A DNA stretch of 64,000 nt from Balanoglossus misakiensis (lineage: Eukaryota; Hemichordata). Positions 12,574 through 26,132 of the stretch are shown here, piece by piece (position 1 is the stretch's first letter; every line of letters starts with the position of its first letter). A program made the position numbers and the translations under genes. The stretch lies in NCBI GenBank assembly GCA_040954595.2, contig CM082587.2, positions 3,596,001 through 3,660,000 on the forward strand. The letters run 5' to 3'. The notes beneath the pieces are model-generated. The model did not search any database. It worked only from the letters and a program-made list of their open reading frames with translations, and was not told the origin of the DNA.

Positions 12574-15256
12574 CAAAACGGATGAACACGAGAGAAGACT
12601 GAGTCAGAAGTCATTTTAAGGACAGTCATGTTTGCTTTACTCGCTATGGATCTGAGTGCCCTTAGCTTGGGGTCTGTCAGGACTGATTTCTTACAGGCCT
12701 GAGATAATCTCGGGATAAAACAGGCAACACTTCCGCGTGAGACAAAACTGTGAGCGCAGTGTTCAGTGGCACTACTCTGATAGAACGAAAACGTTAGCGA
12801 CCAAAGACAGTGTTCATGGTGTCTGAAACACGTTTAGCGTGAGCGCAGAGTAGAGTATTGCGCGCATGCTCTAAGCTTAATACGGTCACTCAGTCGCCAC
12901 GTGGCCAGGACTGGCTGGACCAATCAGGAGGTCCACTGCGTGCGGCAAGAGTATACCACCGTATTTGGCAATGATGTAACTCGATCCTTTCGAGATAAGG
13001 AAATCAAGTGATGGGAATAATTGGTCAGTGACCAGAAGTAATAGAGTCACAGCAAAACGCGAATTATAGTCATGTAAGGAGCCATCAAATTGAAACCTTC
13101 TCACCTTTTAACACGCGATTCCCCCCAAGCATAATTTTTTTCTCAAATGACCGACGATTCAAATGGCAGGGAGATCGCACGCGGTGTCATCTAGGCCTAT
13201 ACCTTGCCAAGAGCCATCACTCCCCGACGCATTTGCATTCGATGCGGAGAAGACGACAATTTATCGCCTTCACTGCACTTGATTGCGGGCGGGAGATAAA
13301 CATCGGGTGGAAGTCGTTCAGGGTACGATCTGTAGCACCGCATGGGAAGGGGAAATGCAGGATAGCACCGCAGATGAGAATCTATAGCCGCGAGAAATGA
13401 TTTGCCACGTCTCGATCGCGCTTACCGGCAATCTTACATCAGGGACACAATTTCTCGTCACTGGGGATTAGAGCGGATACCTCCAGCACTGTTTTAATAT
13501 TGTCTGCAGTCGATATTGAAAAACAAGGGTATTTATTGGCTTCCGCGAGCTCTTACACGCGATGGATGTTTATTGCGCCAGGGTTGGCCAGATCGATCAC
13601 TTGTGATTACAAAAAGAAGTAATGAAAACTGCAGACTAGACAGGCAGGAATGAACGGATTTGAAGGATTAAACATATTCACGGATATAATATCGAATCAT
13701 TAGATGGAAGAAAGTTTGGATGCGAGTAGATTATGGCACAGTTACAGAGAAATTCGTCTAAAGAAGTCATCAAATTGTTTCCTCTATTTCAAGTTTGTAC
13801 TTTTCTGGCGCTAGAGAACGTCGACTGTAAACTTGAGTTTTCCTGGATGTGTCACTGAAGGACCCAGTTCAAGTTCACTGCACTTACACAAAAAGTGAAC
13901 TTGACCTCCCATTACCGATATTGAACGAACATATTTGTAGTAATGGGTTACACTAATCAACCATGAATGTTGACGTGTACGTCTCGACATAAATATATGT
14001 TTGATACCCCGACGTTCTCATGAGATTGTATCACTCGGAAGGCAAAACTGGTTTGAGTTAATGTAAGTAATTTTGCTGGGGGGCAAAAAAATGCTACGAA
14101 CACAAACTATAAACAGCGGAAAGTCACTTAGACTTGACCTTGATCGACGCCCATGTTTTGATGTTCTCGCGTGTGATGTGGGCAAAGAATTGACACTAAA
14201 TTGTGATTTCGCGATTTTCCTACTTTATGAAGCAAGAATTCTATTCTATTCTGAAAAAATGCCCACCATTGGTCGCTTTAAACGGACATGTGCCAACCAA
14301 ACAGGGTGGGTGAGGGGGGGGGACAACCATAAAACGATGCAGACAAACAGTTTGCAGTCGCTGTGAACAGCACCATCACCACCGTCTGCTCGGATTCGAA
14401 ACAAAGTAAACAAGCGCAACGTACTGTACTCGAACAGGCTTTAGTCAGGTGGATAATATTGATCAGCGCGCTGACTCTGACATCGATCATACCTGTCAGT
14501 TGTATTCATTCTAAATCCCAGTTCCGAATACATGGCTTACTCCGTCAGGTAGAAACTCATTTCCCTGAGGCAGTAATGTCTGCTTTTTGATTCTTTTTTT
14601 TTTGACACACGGGTATGTGTGTGTGTCTACAGATTACTGTCGTGACACAACGCTGGGTGAAGGCGTTCTCATAGAAGTGCGAACATGTGACTTCAGATAA
14701 CACGTTATTTTTACGGCTTCGCACGGTACCGTCGTTTCACCGCGCCGTTGTTTGGAACCTCCCTACTCCATCGAAAGCTTTCCAAAGAAACAGTTGACAT
14801 TTTAACAATACCTCGAACCCCGATGAGCTGATACTTCAACAACTGGCCAGATTGAATATTTCTTCCACTTCCACAAGAACCCCAACTTGCGTCTGAATTA
14901 ATCCATTTACAAAATTGATTCTTGTCACGCAATTCGCACAGGGATGATTGCTTTCTCGTGTTCAGTTTGATTTATTCATTTTTTGTGTGAATGCCACATA
15001 TAGACAATGCATTTGGATTTTTTCTTTCATATAAGAAGACATTTTTTTTCTCTTCCGTAATTTATATTTTTCAATATAGTCTCGACTACCATTCTTGGAA
15101 GATTTCAAATTTATCCCGGAAGCAGCAATTAATTATATCTCCTTCGTACTTCGCTTGTCTACTTATACTCATTGGTCCATCAAGAAAAAAATATCCCTCA
15201 AGCGACTGGCGGTCTTGGGGATTTCGGGAGAAAAAAACGGGCGTACTTCTACTCAC

Positions 15257-15326
15257 CAGCTCCACGGAGCCATAGTGGCGGCGACTGAAGACACCGCGCC
15301 TTGAAGCGAGTTCGGTGGCAGGGGAG
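15257..15326 (-). CDS. GARNL3: GARNL3 first shared coding exon: FSRRHYGSVEL
   Basis: This exon has textbook splice sites: a (CT)n tract ending TTACAG before 15326 and the donor GAGCTG|GTGAGT at 15257. It has 70 nt (one base, 23 codons). In the frame dictated by the downstream exon it encodes RRGVFSRRHYGSVEL, matching the RRGDFSRKHYGSVEL block at the N-terminus of human GARNL3. All three frames of this short exon are open, and one contains a Kozak-like GCCGCCACTATGG. The homology selects the frame that continues into LIS at 5607. It needs an upstream exon ending in two bases of a codon, which both candidate first exons provide. Confidence 0.95.
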
Positions 15327-16274
15327 CTGTAAGAGAGAGAGAGAGAAAAGAAGCAGACGTCAGCCATTAACGCTCTTCAAGTCACGAGATGAAGACAGGT
15401 TAAAATACTTGGCGACTCATCATTTCTGATAATTGTCGCTTCATATTTGCACATAGCGGTGTTGTTAATACTTGATGGGTGTTGTGGTAAAAGCAAGTTG
15501 GTTAATTGGCATTTGGCTTGCGGGTGGAGTGTTTAGAGTGTCGCCTACAGGCCCTCGTTCACATTTGCCTTGACTCTTGTGGCAAATGTATCACAAATCA
15601 CCGCTTAGTCTTAAAGTAGATAGTTGTAGAGCAAAACGGAGAGTGAAGTGCTGATTTCTCTAACTCCACGGTTTTCAAGAAAGGCAAGCCACCTCCTCCA
15701 CCCCCACAAATGAATTTGCCCCAAGGATACCAATGTCGGGCGTAATGGAAGGAAATGGTTACCAAGGGGATATTGTCACCACCGTCACTGAAGGAGTCTG
15801 TTTGCTCTTTGTAAATGTGTGCCAATTTCCTTGTCCATCAAACGTCATCTATGCCCCCAAACAGCAAGGTCTCATATGTCATTTTTGTCACAGTTCAGAG
15901 CAAGAGACAAAAGCAGTGACTTAAACACTGAACGTTTCTCCTGGCGATAAAAATACACGCTGGTCAATTTCACAATTCGATTGCTTTCGAACACTTTCAG
16001 TAAACGTGGCATAACTCTCACTCTCTCTGCCCCTCTGAAATGCAGGATATTACGTTTTCAGAAACGTCATCATACGAACACATTAGTGAATAACCCCTTG
16101 TACTAAAATTAGCATCGGCAAGGGGTGAAACCGTACAATACGTAAAATACATAAATCACTGGTAAAATCAAATTCTTTGAAAGTGATATTTGCATTCCCT
16201 GTTTGCGGCGTCAACGTGGCGTGCCCGTAACTAGGCATGCGCGGAAATGTGACTGTGTTACGCAGCTTCACAAA

Positions 16275-16358
16275 ATGGCGGCCATCGACTGCGACTCGAC
16301 CCAGGCGTCGGTGATGGAGACCGACAGCCACTGTAGTTACACTGTCGGAGTGACTTAG
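16275..16358 (+). other. small ORF at a YY1-type ATGGCGGCC start
   Basis: CACAAAATGGCGGCCATC fits the YY1 initiator-type motif that spans start codons of many animal genes. It opens 27 codons (MAAIDCDSTQASVMETDSHC...) with G/C-rich third positions before TAG. A weak donor (GTCG|GTGATG) lies at 16311. It may be a first coding exon or only a promoter-like motif inside the GARNL3 intron. Confidence 0.22.
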
Positions 16359-17038
16359 GCACTCGACATGCCATTCGCCGTGCATATTAACCTAGGAATA
16401 TTAAGTTACACAGGCACCTAGCAAATATTTGCTCGTGCAATTAACGGCCGGTTCTGAGAACTATGTTGTGTGAATATTTCCTGTATATCGACAGGCACTT
16501 TCAAGAGAGATATAATTAGTTTATCATGACCCATTGATTGTGAAAAGTGCTGATCATAAGATATCTGAATTCTGTGAAACTGCATTGACATTTTGCTTAT
16601 ATTTAGTATAAAATATAATTTTGTTTACAAAATAATCAAGTAGAACGGTGAAATGCAAGTTTTTTTTCAAGATCGTATTATTCCAAAGTAGTTCGCGTCA
16701 ATGTTAACCAGAACGTCTCACAGACTGTTTTCTCGAATTATCCAGGCAAGATAGAATGGCAAAATCGATTTGACAACTTGGGCGTTTGTTTTGCGTAATT
16801 CAATCGAGGTTGACACACTTTCCCCCTGTCATCATATACAAGGTCTCGCTTTTTGTATTGTCGCCATGGTGACGGGGTGCCATCTAAAAGTGTCATTATT
16901 GCCGTTTTCAGCGATCTGTGACGTCTGCGCGCACAAACAGGCGGATCAACAAGGTCATATTGGTGTTTATATAGAGCCCGCACTCCAACCGATCAATTAG
17001 GAAGTTACGTGTTGCTGATGAGACGGTGTTTATCAGTA

Positions 17039-17057
17039 GGGGGGGGGGGGGGGGGGG
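17039..17057. repeat. 19-bp poly(G) run
   Basis: An uninterrupted G tract immediately upstream of the CCAAT/TATA cluster, with strong G-quadruplex potential. Confidence 0.95.
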
Positions 17058-17074
17058 TCAATGGTTCGCGCTGG

Positions 17075-17135
17075 CCAATAGCCGCTAATTGGTCATTGGG
17101 GTTCCACAGTGCCTATAGACTTGATACTATAAAAA
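17075..17135 (+). promoter_or_regulatory. CCAAT/TATA promoter-like cluster
   Basis: A CCAAT box at 17075-17079 and two inverted CCAAT boxes (17088-17092, 17095-17099) precede TATAAAAA at 17128-17135. The spacing is that of a core promoter. A 19-G run lies just upstream (17039-17057). A transcript would start near 17158; the first ATG (17195) opens only 37 codons. No recognised gene follows. Confidence 0.35.
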
Positions 17136-19348
17136 GATGCTCTGCGTCCTTCTGAATCCACAAGTGACCACTGCTGATGTCGTGTCAGTAGAAAATGCAC
17201 ATGGGACGGGAATGGAACATAGTATGGGCAGAATTATACAATTATACAACGATCAAATATGTGTTCAGCGCATGCGTAGACTCGGCTACCAGTGAGATTC
17301 TTGATTAACCATAACTTCCGCAATTGTATTCGGAATGGCGGTCTGATGGCTTCATCAATTACAAGATTTATTGGGAATATCCGTGGCCGAGAGAAATGAT
17401 TACGTGCCGGATTGTAATAACAAGTGAAACGCAATTGAAGGGCTAATTATAGATCATGAAAATCCTTCAAAAACACATCAAGTCTGAGGCACAATTACGT
17501 TGATGGATACGACCAATTCACTGATGGCCCCCGGTGTTTAATCTATACAGGCTGTCAAATATTGTCTGAAATTTTCGTGCGGTGGTTTGTATCCATGGCT
17601 GGAAGTACATTGAAAATTCTAAATCATTTGATACTTGGTGGAATTTTCACAAGGTATGCAGAAGGATGCATTTTTGATCAGCCTAACGCGTTCAATATTT
17701 TGCACTAAGCTTACACGTCCCGAAGAACAGCAGAGAAAATTATTACAGACGTCATGTTTTTTGGCGAATATCAACGACAACATCAAATAGTTCCCCGCAC
17801 GACACGAAACCTGTCAGTGAAATAGTATCATGATTGATACGTGGGAAAACTCCAACTGGCACCGATTCTGCCATAAAAAAATGTGCGCTACATTGAACGG
17901 GAACAAAGTTCACACAGGACTATACCATCTACCTGTGGCTGGATGGCGCAAATTCGACGAGCACACGAGAAACTGGCGCAACAGGCCAAAGTCAAACAAA
18001 TACTGGGCTATTAAATTGTTCTTTGATTGACCAAATGTAGGCATATGAATTCTACATGTAGCTGCTTTATAAACAGAGGCCGTAATTATATATACGCTCG
18101 TCAAATAAAAAAAATATTAGCAACAGCAGAGGGGTCAATAATTCACATAACATTTTGAACTGAGGTATCAGTTATATCCCTTATTACTATACACATGATC
18201 AACGGACGCACCCGGGCCGATGGAGACATATCAATGAAGAGGTGGTTCAACGTTACGGTATCAGTCGATAGTAATCGAGATGATGGCCAAACTGTACTGA
18301 CAAACCTTTTAGTCCGCCGTCGGTTGAACTGGAAAAAATCTTCTGCTTCTTCGTCGCTGCCGTCGATGCAGATGGGCGCCTCGTCACGGTGGGTTGATTT
18401 GTGAGAGTTTTTACGAGAGTGTCGCCCGTTGCCGAAGTGGCCGCATTTTCCCCAAAACGCGTGCATCGTTCAACGGTATCATGTAGGGTTGACAACTGTG
18501 TGTATTGTGGTGAGCCAAAGCTGGCTGCCAAAGATTTTATACAAAGCGACGGAGGTGGGAAGCGAATGTGCCACTCGTCAGTTAACTCCCTATCTTGCTG
18601 GAAAATCAGCATCGCAGTAATTTTGACGGGATCCACATTTTGTCACCTTTGATTACGTGGATCAACATAATTATAAAGAAAGCAACTCTATAGAACTGTT
18701 AGTACATCACAAACTTGGGGCGAAATGTGAATATAGTCGTCTTAAAAACTGGTAAATATTAATAAAATCTAATGGAAGCTTCACGGTACATGTATTACAA
18801 AGCTCGAAGATATTTCACACGCAAGAGAAATGTGAAATCAATATGAGGGCGCTCGGCAACAAAAGGGTGGCGCTATTTCACTTCCCCACACGTTGTCTGA
18901 GAGTACGCACGTGTGTAGACTGTGTGGAATTGTACACTCACAGGGTCAGTGGCCGGGATCAAGAACATGTGAGGACGTTTAATCCGTGACAAAATGGTAT
19001 CTGGTGACCATACTGGAACATATCGCGACACAAATTGACATGTGTATGTAAGTATATCACATCATATTGTCCTTGTCACGAGTTTGAACGAAATCAATTA
19101 CGGCTTGTCTGAGGAAGGCACTAGACATGCAAATTGGCACACGAAAACGACCACCTGGGACCCTGTCTTTCATCAGGGTACAATAGAAAGCGGCGTGGCG
19201 TACTACAACGACGTATTTGCGAACAGGAAAGCGCGATAGACCTTGAAAAACGCCCCAGTTGAGAATTACTTCCCGTCACGGAGAACTTGAAACGCTATAG
19301 TTGACCCCTAAAAATACTTAGAAAATATTGGTTGAGGGCGCATTCAAC

Positions 19349-19385
19349 ATGGCGCAGACCGTATGCAGCGGACATCCGAGCGTCG
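19349..19385 (+). CDS. candidate first coding exon (MAQTVCSGHPSV)
   Basis: CATTCAACATGGCGCAG is a good start context with a YY1-like ATGGCG. Twelve codons and one base later comes a consensus donor, GTCG|GTAAGT. The encoded peptide would be MAQTVCSGHPSV plus a glycine. No downstream plus-strand exon was recognised, and the site lies within the GARNL3 intron. It could be a nested gene, an antisense transcript or chance. Confidence 0.3.
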
Positions 19386-19555
19386 GTAAGTGTATTTTTC
19401 GTGGAAAAATTGACATAAGGAAAGTCTTGTTTGCATAGAAAGCATCCTGTCCGCTGTGTTAATGTTTGGAACGTACTGCTGCGAAATATCGTTTTAAAAT
19501 AACGATTTTTTGTTGTAAAAATACGGATTCTTCTACAGCAGGCTGGACCATCAGA

Positions 19556-19570
19556 CCCCCCCCCCCCCCC
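19556..19570. repeat. 15-bp poly(C) run
   Basis: Uninterrupted C tract 170 bp after the candidate first-exon donor at 19385. Confidence 0.95.
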
Positions 19571-20732
19571 ATCAGCCAGGAGGCATCAGGCAGCTCTGCC
19601 TCGTGGAACACTCGGTGTCCTTATTGTATTGGTCAAGGTGTGCTGTCGTAATTGGCGCCTGTGATTGATCGGATCGCGTTGGGACACACAACGACAAGCG
19701 TATATATTGCATGGTACACTGCCCTTGTGTCAAGTTGGCTGACCATATTGGATCGGGTTTTGGCACGTGGACATTTCAAGTCAACTGGTTCAGGAACACA
19801 AGGTAGGACATGATCAAATTCTAAAAGACAGTACTTTTTGAATTACACCCGGGGAATTACACGGTCACTTGCTCTGCTGTTGGCAGAACAAACAGCTCGC
19901 CCTCGTGCGACTAAACCACCATACCAGGCGCGATATCTGCTGCACGGCTCGCCACATGAGGGCGCAAATACGGAAATCTTAACCACAATCTGCATGCATG
20001 GGTGCCGCGAAACCTCTGCTGCAAAACACAAGAAGGTCGTATCGTTATACGTGGAAAACTTGGGATCACATCACTCCCCAGGGAAGTGCTTTCTTTTTTC
20101 ACAATCGCAACCATGCAGATTAGAGATGAATTATGGTGTTTTGTCCACGTAAGCTTGGATTCTTGCTGCAGGCCATGCAAAAGGTCGTTGATCAGGGCAT
20201 TTGAACGATTTTGTTTCACTGGAAAACGTTTGCATTCATTTTGGTTAGAACCCCGTGATGATATATACATTCCCTCCTAACATCAGTGGTCTTAAACGAT
20301 TCGCAAAAGATGGGATGCTGGTATGACTGGTATAAAATGTATATTCCTAAACCATAAAACAATAACGCCGTCTATGTGCGCAATAATAAAACTGCCAGCA
20401 GATTTACAACCTAGAATCGCACATTATGTCGGTCACCACGGTTCCTTGATAACTAGTTTTATACACCATCGCGTTTCCTTAGTATACACACGTTAATTAT
20501 TGTTCAATTTTCATGGGAATGCTCAGGATAGAAAACGCGCAAATATGTGGCGCCGTTTTGGATTTTGCAATTTCGAGAGCGCCCCAGCGCTCTGGCAGAT
20601 ATGTAAATATAGCATCATTGCCCTAGCGCAACTTTTTATCGTTCACATCGATCACTGCCGGCATTCCACAACGACCACTTACTTGACGGTCTTGAAGTAT
20701 AGGGAAGCTTTGTCGACGCGCGGAACAAGGTT

Positions 20733-20750
20733 CCCCCCCCCCCCCCCCCC
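20733..20750. repeat. 18-bp poly(C) run
   Basis: Uninterrupted C tract. Confidence 0.95.
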
Positions 20751-23700
20751 GATATCGCTCCAGGCGAATTCAGCTACTGCGCAGCTGCGGTTCAAATGAC
20801 CTCCAACGGAGAGTGTTGAAAACGGTCTCTGTTGAAACTGATCAACCGAGGCATCGATGGCGGAACGTGATCAATAATTCAAATAAACAGTCGGTTGGGA
20901 AGGCGCACGATCGCTATATGATTCGTACAGTCAAGGGGCAGCCCCGTGTGTCGCCGCGTCATTAAACACGTCGACTTCGTGAACGGCTGCCATCTCGTTA
21001 TTTCTCGTATATACTAGTATACACTTCCTGAATTATCCCCAATTTGAATCCTGGGTCTTATTTACAACCCCACTTGCAACGTTTCAATGGTGACCCGGTG
21101 CATTGGCGGGGGCATGGTGAATGCATGCTTAATCAGCGCCATACATCTAAATGTCTCAATGCATAAAATCCAGGCGCAATCGAGAGCCGTTTGAAGGAGC
21201 CGAACGCCGCGCTCTGAAACCGTGTTAACGAACTTAACGATCCCGTAATGGACCCAGTATCACCGACAACAACTGCACAAATTCAAATGAGGCCGGGAGC
21301 GCGTGAACTTTATAACAGAAAAGTACAGTCAACGCCGCGAATGTAGCATTGCCCTCGGTAACAGACGCTGTGTGAACAAAGGTATGAACATACAGGTCGA
21401 CGACAAAAATCAGAAGTGGGGTTTTCTGAATAGATTAAAACTGGCACGGTTTCTGCAAGTAATGTACTTAAAAAAAACTTCACGCCTACGGGATCACATC
21501 TCAATGATTCAGTTGCTAGACCATGCGTGCAGAGCACTTGGGGTAAAACAATAAAACATCAAGCAGGGAGAGGAGACACCTTTAGTGAAAGTTAAAACCC
21601 CTTAGCTGTAACGTCTGATAATACTAGTATGTTCAGTCCTTACATCTACAGCCTATATCACGTGCTACTCGCTAAAACATGTTCACATTCAACTGGTCAA
21701 CTGGTCACCACAGCCTATATACGTACATGTATAATTAACAATGTTAGTGTATACACGCATGTTTCAGCGAATAGAAAAGACATATGTGGGTTATTATACC
21801 AAAAAACTTTGAAAACTAGCCGCAGCGTTTTTTAACGCTATATTCTTTTGATTCCTAAGACAAAACTTACACGCCACCAACCGTTTCCGAGAGGCAGCGA
21901 CTCACAGAAAAAATATAATAAACCAAACATACGGGACTGCCTGAGTAACGAAGCTTATTAATTTAATCGGCTCAGAAACTAAGCGCTCGTGTGATCAAAG
22001 ATCTCTGGAGACGACGATGTCTGCCCAGGCCTCACGTCTCTAACAGCTGACGCCAAAAAAAAAAAGAAACGCACGGTGACTTAAAATCGACTCAGAAAGG
22101 AATTACTGGCAGATATGTTTTCTGTATCAGTTTAAAGACGGTTTCTTCCTTCGAGAAAGAGCAAAGTACCACGGCTTGTCATTCTTGTAATGCATTTAAA
22201 GGTCAGTTGCGTTTGCACAGTTTAAGCATCCAAGCCGCGCATAGCTTGATGGCCCTTCAAAGACTTGAGACTGAATACACCCATCCAAGCTATCTCAAAA
22301 CAAAGGGTGTGTGTGACGACTGTATGTAAACCTTTATAGTTTCAGGTTGCCGTCCAGTCAATTATCATGATCTCAATTTTACCCGGTAAAGTAACCACGT
22401 GAAAGTAACCCACCCTACTCACTTACGTACTTACTGTACTTTATTATCTATCCTTAAACCACAACAGTGCCTATACCGTTTGTCGTAGTGAATTAAGATC
22501 TCAAATAACACCATGGATAGACTTTCTATAAAAAAATCTTTTCCACTGCACCCTATAGCCTCTATGGGACACCTACATTGCCAATTTGCAAAATTTCAAT
22601 AGGATACAACTTTTGTTTGGTAAACATAGTGGAATCACGTCAAGCACGTGATATTTTTGTCACTAACCCAGGTAGAAAACATCATTTACTCACTCGTTCG
22701 CGCAACTTTTAGGAAGATAACTTCTTAGCACGTGATTAATCATGTGACCAGTGTCGATAATTACGCATTACACATGCGCGGGGGTCATGTGACATCGGTC
22801 GAGTCTGATCTCTCAGCCGTAATCGAATTAAACGGACACCGCATAAAACCCAAAACACCTAGTGCATTAAAGCCTTTTACGACGTGTACACTCCATCGTA
22901 CAGCGCGATGCATATTTCATTGGTCCCAATAAATTTATAGTTACACTGTCATTCTCCTGAATTATATACTTTAACTTATTTCATGAATAAATACATGAGC
23001 ACTTCACTTGGGGCCAATGATTTATTTTTGCTCGTTTACGCATTCTGCATGAGACTGTTTTCAGCAACTTGAGGGTGTTCTCATTATAACTTTTTGAAAA
23101 CCTACAACTTCGCAGGAGATGCCTTAGAAATCACCGTTTTTAATGTTCTATCTCCTACCCGGAGATAATCACAATATCCGTAATTTGAAGAATGATCGCG
23201 TTTAAAGTTAAGTCTCTTCTGGGGGAAAACATCGGTGGCCGTTTTCACTTGATTGCGTTCTATAAATAGCATTTATCTACACATTCCGTGTTATAAACAG
23301 AGCACACGTAGACCTTGGAAGTCGAGTGATATTTCAGGGACACGCGATTTTCCGATTTTTCGAGGCAGTGTCGCAGCTGCATGTGGGCTTGTTAAGCCCT
23401 GTTTGAGCATATTACAGCGTTGCCTTAATAAGACGCGCATCCATTCTGGAGCAGCACGGTGCTAATCAGACCCCACACGCTAAAATTTTATACCTTGCCT
23501 TTGTCTTCAATTCAATTTCGAGGGTGTCGAAGACGGCTTAATTGGCGAGTAGAATTGCTCCACAGATTTGATCACATTCAATTTTCCCGAACCCCTCTGA
23601 TCGCAGGCAACGGGTCGGGATCTCATTTACAGAAACGCACAGAGCACACATGTGGCACTCTCTGCACCGTACAATTCCTCACCAGCGTATCACAGGCGTT

Positions 23701-24659
23701 GCCTAGGAAACGCGTATTTAGGTGAGCGTGGGACCCTTCAATCAATAATAGTGATCAAACAACTCTCTTCGCGGATGACTTATAACGTATTTATATGCTT
23801 CCAGCCAACTTGTCATTAAGTACGTGAATAGAATACCCAGCGTGTTTCTTGAATTTTTTCAGTAGCATGACAGTGCTGATATTTCTAATTGATTACGTGA
23901 AAGTTTTTAAAATATGTCTCCGTTACGGTAGTAATTGTTCCTATCATTAAATCGTAAGCTGCAAACGTTAAGATTTTTTTTCATGATTCAAGGCAGCGAT
24001 CATTTTTTCTCGCAGGAGAGACGAGAGAAATGTGGCCTATATGACCTCTGCCAAGATTGAGAGAATTTCACAGGCCAACGGGGATTAGAAAATCTGTCTA
24101 TTTACAGGTTGTCATGGAGACAAGATATAGAAAATCCAGAAGGATGTTATATTGTGTATTATTTCTAAAATCCCTCCTCAAAAACTCGAACAAGTGGCTT
24201 CAATTTGGTAGCGAAGAGCTCTAGGCAATTTAAATTGTACCACTTCAGAACAAATGGTCGAATGTGTCTTTACATCAGAGTCGTTGTATGATGTGGAACT
24301 GGTTTCTCGAAGGTACCAGAAAATTTGCGATGTAGTTAGTCTAGTTATTTGACCGGGAAAAATCGCAAGCTGATCAAATTTTCCGCGTTGGAAGCGTGAC
24401 CAGTGGCTATTTCGTTAATATCGGAAGTGTGTGGGTCCCAGCCCAGTCAGTTCCACAAAAGTGAAAATTCGTCTTCCTTCGCGTGAGTGTAAGTGCCCTG
24501 CGCAACTCAGGGTTTCAGGTCATTTTTCCCTTGTACAAGTTTGTACTGTTTACCGTTTGCTGATACTCGCAGCTGCATAACGCGAAAGCTGCAGCCGATG
24601 ATCTGCTTCGGTATTTGAATAGTATATACCAACGAATATTTTCACGTCGACTAGATTTG

Positions 24660-24748
24660 TATAAAAGCTCTGGCTCTGCAGGAGTTTAATCGCCCACGCC
24701 TTTCTGCCCAATGCACTTTAAAATTTGAAGTTCAAAATGAATTGTCGG
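24660..24748 (+). promoter_or_regulatory. TATA box, short leader, ATG and splice donor
   Basis: TATAAAAG at 24660-24667 is followed 71 bp later by ATG (24737-24739), four codons (MNCR) and the strong donor TCGG|GTAAGT (exon end 24748). Alternatively CTCTGCAG at 24674-24681 acts as an acceptor for a 67-bp internal exon. No partner exon was recognised. Confidence 0.25.
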
Positions 24749-24983
24749 GTAAGTACTATATTGATGGGTCAATGTAGTACTCTACCGTACGTACAATGTC
24801 AGTATTTCCCCCCAAAAGAAAAACATAGACTAAGTAATAGTAGCTGTTCGCGGAAGCTCCTTTTTAACTACCATTTCTTATTCAGGTCCATTTCCACGAC
24901 GATACGTCATTGTATCTAATTAATCGCTTGGTCGTTCATTTGACCTGGTTTCGCGGAAAACGCCTGCCTGAACTCATAGGTTT

Positions 24984-25005
24984 CATTGCATCAATGGATG
25001 CAATG
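24984..25005. repeat. perfect 9-bp inverted repeat, 4-nt loop
   Basis: CATTGCATC and GATGCAATG flank AATG. Each arm contains an ATTGCAT or ATGCAAT core resembling half of a POU/octamer site. Confidence 0.6.
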
Positions 25006-26064
25006 TGAAGGGTTTATGGGGCTTTCAATCAAACCGTTTCGGACCACTAAACCGCGAAACATCAGTCCGCCGTGAGAAAATGATTTCTGTACTTTGCATT
25101 TGCAGCCTTCAACATTAAATCTGGGTAATGTGGCGACATTGTGACATTTAGCGTGCGCACCGCAACAGGTACTATTTCACTCCGTCTTAACGGCTGTAGA
25201 CGATATATTTGAGAGCATTGCAGATTGGCGTGACTTTCAATGCATAACATTGATGGTGCTGTCGACGAACGCCGACTGCCACTGATGAATAAATCCAGTG
25301 CGTTCTATATTCCTTACGCAAACGCGACGGCCATTCCTATACATGTACATTGTTTTCCCCCGCGTTCCTATCTCCGGGGACTTCGCAATACTGGAAGGTG
25401 ACTTTCCCCCTACTTTGTATTCGTTTCGAGGTCGATCTTAATCTGACATGCGACCGGGCTGTCGTTCCGTGAGATCGATCAAACCGTGCGCTAGGATGCA
25501 TGCCGACCGCCCCTAACGCCGCGCGTCAGATGACTTTGAGCTACAACATTTCATTTTTTCTCGCGCGGGGCTCTATGTGATATTATAGTCGTCCCTTCAC
25601 ACGACAGTCGGCTGTCAGAGCCATCTTCTATATCCTGTTGTCTTCGCTTTTGGAGGTCACGTCACGACGATGGCGAACCTCGATTATTGCTTTGTAGGGG
25701 AGCGAATTGCGGTAATTACTGTGGACATCTGCACCCTCGGTAATTCAAACATTGAGATGGCAACAACAAACTGCCTTTCCGTCTTCGCCTGCAAAGCACA
25801 TCGCCGTGGATGTTACTTGTTAATCTATTTCCTTAATCGGAGATTAAACGCTTCAAATGACACGAAGTCTCGAAGATTTTATCACCTTAGCATGTGCAAA
25901 CTGAACTGTCTTTCTGTGATCGCAGGGATAAGTGATGGAATGGCGTGAAAGATTAATTGTTCTGATATCACAAATAATGTGAATAGGGAATACGAAATCA
26001 GTAATTAAGACCTTAGTTAATGCCACTACCTACCCGTGCACAACCCGTGAACCTACCTACCTAT

Positions 26065-26092
26065 TTGAATAAATAAATAAATAAATAAATGA
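26065..26092. repeat. (AAAT)n microsatellite
   Basis: A short run of about six AATA/TAAA units. Confidence 0.85.
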
Positions 26093-26132
26093 AACTTTCG
26101 ACGCACAAACATTCGTGTTAACGTTTGGCTTC

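Larger units (their letters stand above)
5608..15256 (-). other. GARNL3 intron, 9.6 kb
   Basis: No exon of either strand is supported here. ORFs of up to about 130 codons occur in several frames without splice borders or codon bias. Visible structure includes G runs at 10644-10657 and 14314-14322, and a 16-bp palindrome (CATATACATGTATATG) at 12558-12573. Confidence 0.8.

Noticed and set aside
15257-15326. Kozak-like GCCGCCACTATGG start codon in the shared exon
   Set aside because: It is in a different frame from the homologous GARNL3 reading frame, so it is probably not the start used.
18143-18636. Overlapping minus-strand ORFs with an acidic segment (ICIDGSDEEAEDFFQF)
   Set aside because: Looks partly protein-like, but no acceptor is close by and the only donor (AAAAG|GTTTGT) is weak.
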